Assembly: GCA_964574985.1 (NCBI GenBank)
Contig: CAZNPH010000016.1
Span: 22,611-86,610 of the forward strand
Reading direction: 5' to 3'
Source: CAZNPH01 sp964574985
GTDB lineage: Bacteria > Bacteroidota > Bacteroidia > Bacteroidales > SM23-62
DNA: 64,000 nt
Shown here: piece by piece, positions 59,113-64,000 of the stretch
Position numbering within the stretch: position 1 is the stretch's first letter
Layout of the letters: every line of letters starts with the position of its first letter
Translations under genes and position numbers: made by a program
Notes under the pieces: model-generated
Database searches by the model: none
What the model was told of the DNA's origin: nothing
What the model saw: the letters and a program-made list of their open reading frames with translations, nothing else

Positions 59113-60486
59113 TCAGGCCCGGTGGTATTTCTCCCCGGGAAGTTCGCCGTTCATGATGCATCGGGCGGCATATTTCCCGCCTTCTTCACCCAGTTTGGCT
59201 GCATCTCCTCCCACCCGGTAACTGGAATGGGCGATGAAATCCCCCGATATGTTCCTGCCGGCCATCATCAGGTTGTTCACATCTTTGGAGATCAGCGAAC
59301 GAAGGGGAATGTCATAGGACCGGGACCTGATCCCCCGGTTATATGCCTTCCTCTGCATATCGTCATGGTGCCTTACCGAATGGACATCCACATGAAATTG
59401 CACCCGGCAAACGGCATCCTCATGCCTTTTGCCGTTGACCAGGTCTACTTCGGTCACCGTATACAAACCTTTGATCCGCCGTGCCCCCCGGATGCCGATC
59501 TGCTCGGGGGTGGCCACCAGGTACAGGTTCTTCCAGGGCCCGCCCCTCTTTTTCAGTCCGTCCACCAGCTTGTGCAACTCGACACGGGCATCCATGGTCG
59601 CCCGGGTTACATCCCGTGTGTTGATGCCGGATTTTTCATATTCATGGTTCCACATCACCATGAACAGATCGTTGCGTATGGCATAAATGCCCGGTCCCTT
59701 GATGCTCGGATCCAGTCCGGCCCGCTCCATCTCTTCGCGAACTTTCCTCTTCGATCCCTGATCGTCTTTCCTTCTCACGAACGGCTCGATCTCCGGATAG
59801 GTGACCCCGGAGATCATGGCCAGCATGGTCATGGGCTGGGTCAGACCCGAACCGGGTTCCCCCATGTCGAATTCGCAACCGGAAATTGCTGCCAAATCCC
59901 CGTCTCCCGTGCAATCCATGAACAATTCTGCTTCCCAGGCTTCGCGGCCTGATTTTGATTCGGTGATGATATGGGTCAGACGACCGTCCTTTTTAGCCAC
60001 ATCCGCCACGCGTGTATGCAGCAAAACATCGATCTTCCCGGTTTCCCGGCACATCTCCTCCAGAAGGAACTTGAATTTCTCAATATCGAACGGGAAATTA
60101 TGGCTGCTGAATTTATAGAAATCCGGGGTGGCATCCATTCTGACCAGCCGGTCCGTTATTTCGGCTACCATTCCGTCCTTGTTCCTCCAGTCCAGGATCC
60201 ATCCCAGCAATCCGGCGGTCCAGGTACCCCCAAGGCATCCGTTCACCTCCACCAGAAGCACCCTGACCCCTTCACGGGCAGCCTGTATGGCGGCACATGC
60301 CCCGGCCGGACCCGCACCGCACACGATCAGGTCATAACTGCCTTTAACCGGCGTATGTTTCTCCTCTTCAATGAACTTTCCTTTTTCAATCTGTTTTCCG
60401 GCCGACCGGTCATGGTAGTTGCAGGAAAAGAAACCCAATCCCGCCGCTCCCATAAGCGAATCTTTGAAAAAACGTCTTCTTTTCAT
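59113..60486 (-). CDS. Exported FAD-dependent oxidoreductase (FAD_oxidored family)
   Basis: 457 residues. The leader MKRRRFFKDSLMGAAGLGFFSC carries twin arginines and ends in a possible lipid-anchored Cys. The FAD Rossmann motif is LIVCGAGPAGACAAIQAA with VLLVEVNGCLGGTWTAGL, a sequence typical of FAD_oxidored (PF12831) proteins; LFMDCTGDGDLAA and the C-terminal VNNLMMAGRNISGDFIAHSSYRVGGDAAKLGEEGGKYAA complete the FAD site. The same family includes unsaturated-glycan and sugar oxidoreductases in Bacteroidota. First gene of a three-gene exported operon; the next gene starts 75 bases downstream. Substrate unknown. Confidence 0.87.
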   Translation of the reverse strand: MKRRRFFKDSLMGAAGLGFFSCNYHDRSAGKQIEKGKFIEEEKHTPVKGSYDLIVCGAGPAGACAAIQAAREGVRVLLVEVNGCLGGTWTAGLLGWILDWRNKDGMVAEITDRLVRMDATPDFYKFSSHNFPFDIEKFKFLLEEMCRETGKIDVLLHTRVADVAKKDGRLTHIITESKSGREAWEAELFMDCTGDGDLAAISGCEFDMGEPGSGLTQPMTMLAMISGVTYPEIEPFVRRKDDQGSKRKVREEMERAGLDPSIKGPGIYAIRNDLFMVMWNHEYEKSGINTRDVTRATMDARVELHKLVDGLKKRGGPWKNLYLVATPEQIGIRGARRIKGLYTVTEVDLVNGKRHEDAVCRVQFHVDVHSVRHHDDMQRKAYNRGIRSRSYDIPLRSLISKDVNNLMMAGRNISGDFIAHSSYRVGGDAAKLGEEGGKYAARCIMNGELPGEKYHRA

Positions 60487-60692
60487 ATATTTTTGCTTTA
60501 TTTTAGTTTAATTGATATCGGTTTGCATCCGGCGGCAATCAATACCCGTTGCCAAATCACATAAAGATAAGAAGGATATCAAACGAAACATATTTTCATG
60601 CAGGATTTTCTCACATGAAACCCCCATCACCGATCCGGCGGCAGGCCGCCTTCGGAGACAAAAGGCAATGAATATATTGACCAACACCGTTT

Positions 60693-61788
60693 TTGCATAT
60701 GGGGGTTCGCCGGCCAGGCAGGTGGACAGCCCGCGGGTGGCCGGCAACAATCAGGGCTGACTGGGTAAAAACAAAGGGCAATTTCCGGACATTCGGCAAT
60801 TACCTGAACAATTCCATCCGCCATGCCCCTCCTCCGGAACTGACAGAGGTCATGGAGAAACAATACGGGAAACCGGAGATCATACGCTGCTGGTTAACAC
60901 TGGACGACATGTGGGATTACCGCACAGGTAGATATAATTACAATTTTCAGCTCGGACTGGATACCTATGCCAATGACACGGTCAAGCACAAATATGACCG
61001 GGGAAGGGTAACCGAAACCCCTTATATGTATTATGATTACATCAGGGCATTCAGCAGACACAGCAAGAAGGTCCTGCTGAACATCCGGCGGTATGAACAT
61101 GAGGTAACCCATGGAATCATTAGCCTGGAACAATGGAAGGAAGTCGCCGGGAACGGCATCCGTCATTACAAGGAAATGTGTCCCAACATCTGCTACATCG
61201 AAGTACTTAACGAGTGCAACTGGTCCCATTTCGGAGGGCTCAACGACACGGAATACTATGATTTTTACCGTGCCGTCTATGAGATCGTCAATGAGCTCAA
61301 CGCGGAAATGCAGCCGGAAATTCCCCTGCGGGTAGGCGGTACTGCAGCTTCCGGCAAACCGTTAACAGCCAGCGATCCCCATGAAAAGGAATTCAATCTG
61401 TCCAACAAAGCCCAACACCTGTACAGGTTCTTCGGGCATTTCAGCAAAGATCCTGATCCTCAGAAACGGCTTGATTTTGTTTCATTCCATGAATACGAGG
61501 TAGCCGATACACCCGTGGTCCTCAGGGAATACGAACCGATGATCGACGGCTGGCTGGAGGAAAACGGACTGTCTCATCCCGGAAAACCTTCCGGCAGCCC
61601 TGACAAACAATGCCTTCACATTGGAAAAATACCTGATCGACACCCAACACAACAATGCACTGACAGGCCATTCCCAGGACGAAGCACTGGAGCTTTCAGA
61701 GAAACGGACCCTGAAAAAAGGGAAGCATCCCCGGATGACCGTCAGGCTGGAACCCAACGCTTTCTGCATGTGGATCCTGCGGGAATAA
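60693..61788 (+). pseudogene. Degraded GH39-like glycoside hydrolase
   Basis: Coherent protein runs from about 60760 (KTKGNFRTFGNYLNNSIRH) through IIRCWLTLDDMWDY, NICYIEVLNECNWSHFGG (acid/base Glu in the Asn-Glu pair), LDFVSFHEYEV to WLEENGL. Then the frame shifts near 61575 and the C-terminal beta-sandwich continues in another frame: YLIDTQHNNALTGHS, EKRTLKKGKHPRMTV, LEPNAFCMWILRE, stop at 61788. The 5' end with signal peptide and the nucleophile region are missing, so the gene is dead. The 206 bases before it (60487-60692) hold only a short GGCGGCAGGCCGCC inverted repeat. The CRISPR array starts 30 bases after the stop. Confidence 0.72.
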
Positions 61789-61817
61789 TATTATTTGAAA
61801 TCCCTGGTTGCATATTG

Positions 61818-64000
61818 ATTTCAATCCTTGTTGTTCTGGAATTGGCTCTGGAAGAATAGCGTTTTTGGAGGTTGTTGCCCGGAGACCTCGTGTTTCAATC
61901 CTTGTTGTTCTGGAATTGGCTCTGGAAGGCAACCTCCGCACTATTTACTGATATTTTACATATTCGTTTCAATCCTTGTTGTTCTGGAATTGGCTCTGGA
62001 AGCTTCAATTTTTGCAAGTTCATTCATGTTTGATAGTAGTTTCAATCCTTGTTGTTCTGGAATTGGCTCTGGAAGTTGGTTTCATTTATAGATAACTGGC
62101 TTTATGATTCATGTTTCAATCCTTGTTGTTCTGGAATTGGCTCTGGAAGTGATGTTACAGCTATCGAGATCAGAAATATTTTCAAGTTTCAATCCTTGTT
62201 GTTCTGGAATTGGCTCTGGAAGAGGAACTGGGATACTCTAATCATTTTATTGATTTGTAGTTTCAATCCTTGTTGTTCTGGAATTGGCTCTGGAAGAGTA
62301 CAAGCCACAGGCTTACGGGGCAGCGGACATCGTGTTTCAATCCTTGTTGTTCTGGAATTGGCTCTGGAAGTACCGGGAGTAACCGGAAAATATGTCCGCC
62401 CGCCGGGTTTCAATCCTTGTTGTTCTGGAATTGGCTCTGGAAGCAGGCATAGCGGCAGCAATGGCAAAACAATGGACAGGTTTCAATCCTTGTTGTTCTG
62501 GAATTGGCTCTGGAAGGCTAACATGACAAGAGAAAAGGCCATGAAATATTTGTTTCAATCCTTGTTGTTCTGGAATTGGCTCTGGAAGATATAATTCCTG
62601 GACCTGACAAAACCCCCGGCCTTGAGTTTCAATCCTTGTTGTTCTGGAATTGGCTCTGGAAGACCCCCTGGATCCCGGCGGCTCACCAGGGAACGTCAGT
62701 TTCAATCCTTGTTGTTCTGGAATTGGCTCTGGAAGGTATCATATTCGTTTTCAAAACATTATGGAATGTAAGTTTCAATCCTTGTTGTTCTGGAATTGGC
62801 TCTGGAAGGATGGTAATTGATGTTCAGCGTGTGAGTCTCCTGGAGTTTCAATCCTTGTTGTTCTGGAATTGGCTCTGGAAGGGGCACCCGCGGCCTCACC
62901 AGATCAAGGATCAATGGAGTTTCAATCCTTGTTGTTCTGGAATTGGCTCTGGAAGGATATCCATGCCGGCAAACTCCGAAGGCTCCACGTCAGTTTCAAT
63001 CCTTGTTGTTCTGGAATTGGCTCTGGAAGGGAGAAGGTTGGTGACGTGAGCGTGGAATACACGGGGTTTCAATCCTTGTTGTTCTGGAATTGGCTCTGGA
63101 AGGGCAACGTGCCATGATTTTTAAGTGTATGTTCCGTACAGTTTCAATCCTTGTTGTTCTGGAATTGGCTCTGGAAGCGAGCAACTGGACAAACGATCAG
63201 AGAGCGTTTTCGAGTTTCAATCCTTGTTGTTCTGGAATTGGCTCTGGAAGCGAGCAACTGGACAAACGATCAGAGAGCGTTTTCGAGTTTCAATCCTTGT
63301 TGTTCTGGAATTGGCTCTGGAAGGGGGCAGCCGTGTGGGATTGCATGGAGAGGGGAAGAGTTTCAATCCTTGTTGTTCTGGAATTGGCTCTGGAAGTCAT
63401 TGTGATTGCTCTTATTATAATTTTCAGGCTGGGTTTCAATCCTTGTTGTTCTGGAATTGGCTCTGGAAGACGAATTAGAAGTTAATGGAGATATTTTTGC
63501 AGATTGTTTCAATCCTTGTTGTTCTGGAATTGGCTCTGGAAGAACTTTCTCCGTGTGAAAAGCACCAATCCCGAACGAGTTTCAATCCTTGTTGTTCTGG
63601 AATTGGCTCTGGAAGACTCCGTAGTTTTACTGCGGAGATGAATCGCGTGTTGTTTCAATCCTTGTTGTTCTGGAATTGGCTCTGGAAGGGCAATTCCATG
63701 CCTGACGAACACCAGATTTATTTTTGTTTCAATCCTTGTTGTTCTGGAATTGGCTCTGGAAGATTATTTGCCCCGTGATGTAATTAATTTTAGTGATAGT
63801 TTCAATCCTTGTTGTTCTGGAATTGGCTCTGGAAGACTATTCATTCACCGCAAAGGAGGAATATAATATGAAGTTTCAATCCTTGTTGTTCTGGAATTGG
63901 CTCTGGAAGAGTTCGGAAGGATCTTGATCCATATGGATTTATTGGGTTTCAATCCTTGTTGTTCTGGAATTGGCTCTGGAAGAGTTCCCTGACATTTGCC
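61818..64000. CRISPR. CRISPR array, 30 repeats of 37 nt in view, continuing past the right edge
   Basis: The repeat starts GTTTCAATCC, continues with TTGTTGTTCTGGAATTGGCT and ends CTGGAAG, 37 nt. First repeat 61818-61854, last 63946-63982, with 29 complete spacers of 35-38 nt (mostly 36-37) and 18 nt of a thirtieth. All repeats appear identical except the leftmost, whose first base is A. The reverse complement ends GGATTGAAAC, the usual 3' end of type I and III repeats that leaves an ATTGAAAC crRNA handle. This and the mutated left terminal repeat suggest transcription on the minus strand, leader and youngest spacers to the right. No cas gene is in the window. No strong hairpin is visible in the repeat. 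Confidence 0.98.
63178..63286. repeat. Duplicated spacer-repeat unit within the CRISPR array
   Basis: Spacers at 63178-63213 and 63251-63286 are identical (36 nt, beginning CGAGCAACTGG and ending GCGTTTTCGA), with repeat 63214-63250 between them. Confidence 0.95.

Noticed and set aside
56611..59221. Plus-strand open frames of 471 and 352 residues opposite the enolase and TIM-barrel genes
   Set aside because: Antisense to genes with complete active-site motifs; no motif in the plus-strand translation.
61828..63785. Many overlapping open frames with FQSLLFWNWLWK, VSILVVLELALE or FNPCCSGIGSG repeats
   Set aside because: These are translations of the 37-nt CRISPR repeat in its three frames; the repeat has no stop codon, so the array stays open by chance.
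1..64000. tRNA, rRNA, riboswitch, transposase or integrase genes
   Set aside because: None could be recognised by eye; weak hairpins such as GGCGGCAGGCCGCC near 60640 lack the features of terminators or structured RNAs.

Overview
The window looks like an accessory carbohydrate-catabolism region of a Bacteroidota chromosome (Marinilabiliales/Prolixibacter-type lifestyle). I infer this from gene content (sulfatases, GH127, GH43, GH78, RhaT, a GntR/FCD regulator, many MKRR-type exported oxidoreductases), the near absence of Shine-Dalgarno sequences before starts, and A-rich leader regions. Base composition is moderately GC-rich, except for AT-richer islands around 29.1-30.3 kb and 50-56.5 kb. 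No SusC/SusD pair, tRNA or rRNA gene was recognised.

Layout. 0-9 kb: housekeeping and envelope genes (ABC-F ATPase cut by the window edge, rlmD, a DUF2490 protein, a DoxX/TIM-barrel fusion, a GH127 lipoprotein, a sodium:alanine-type symporter). 9-15 kb: a caspase-like exported protein with C-terminal WLYV repeats, a wrecked apiosidase-like (DUF4038) gene, an exported aldo/keto reductase and an exported metallophosphoesterase. 14.8-25.6 kb: a ten-gene minus-strand operon encoding an LsrF-like thiolase, a RuBisCO-like protein, E2/E1alpha/E1beta of a 2-oxoacid dehydrogenase complex, a sugar isomerase, an FGGY kinase, an RpiR regulator, a ribulose-phosphate-3-epimerase-like protein and an SDR. 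This is the strongest candidate for an undescribed pathway: an isomerised and phosphorylated sugar may be converted by enolate chemistry into a dicarbonyl that the thiolase cleaves to an acyl-CoA and a triose phosphate.

25.9-36.4 kb: an M23 peptidase, two sugar/polyol dehydrogenases, an AT-rich AAA/DUF4143 ATPase, and sulfatase, arylsulfotransferase-like, GH43 and sulfatase genes, the last group in line with a GntR regulator. 37.1-48.2 kb: a ten-gene plus-strand operon, divergent from that GntR gene, with three SDRs, a LarA-family protein, a VOC protein, a RhaT-type symporter, an aldonolactonase-type amidohydrolase, a fused E1 alpha-beta protein, an aldehyde dehydrogenase and a DUF4432 mutarotase-like protein. 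It looks like a non-phosphorylative sugar or sugar-acid oxidation pathway. 48.1-60.5 kb: a sulfatase, GH78 rhamnosidase, a twice-frameshifted pectate-lyase-like gene, a Fic gene lying between ~140-bp direct repeats with a deletion scar of a second Fic copy nearby, and an operon of three exported enzymes (FAD oxidoreductase, TIM-barrel epimerase, enolase-superfamily protein).

60.7-64 kb: a degraded GH39-like gene followed by a CRISPR array of 30 near-perfect 37-nt repeats that runs off the right edge. The repeat's reverse complement ends in ATTGAAAC, the usual crRNA 5' handle, and the only altered repeat is the leftmost. I therefore infer minus-strand transcription with the leader and cas genes to the right of the window. 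Family assignments come from reading motifs by eye; no searches were run.
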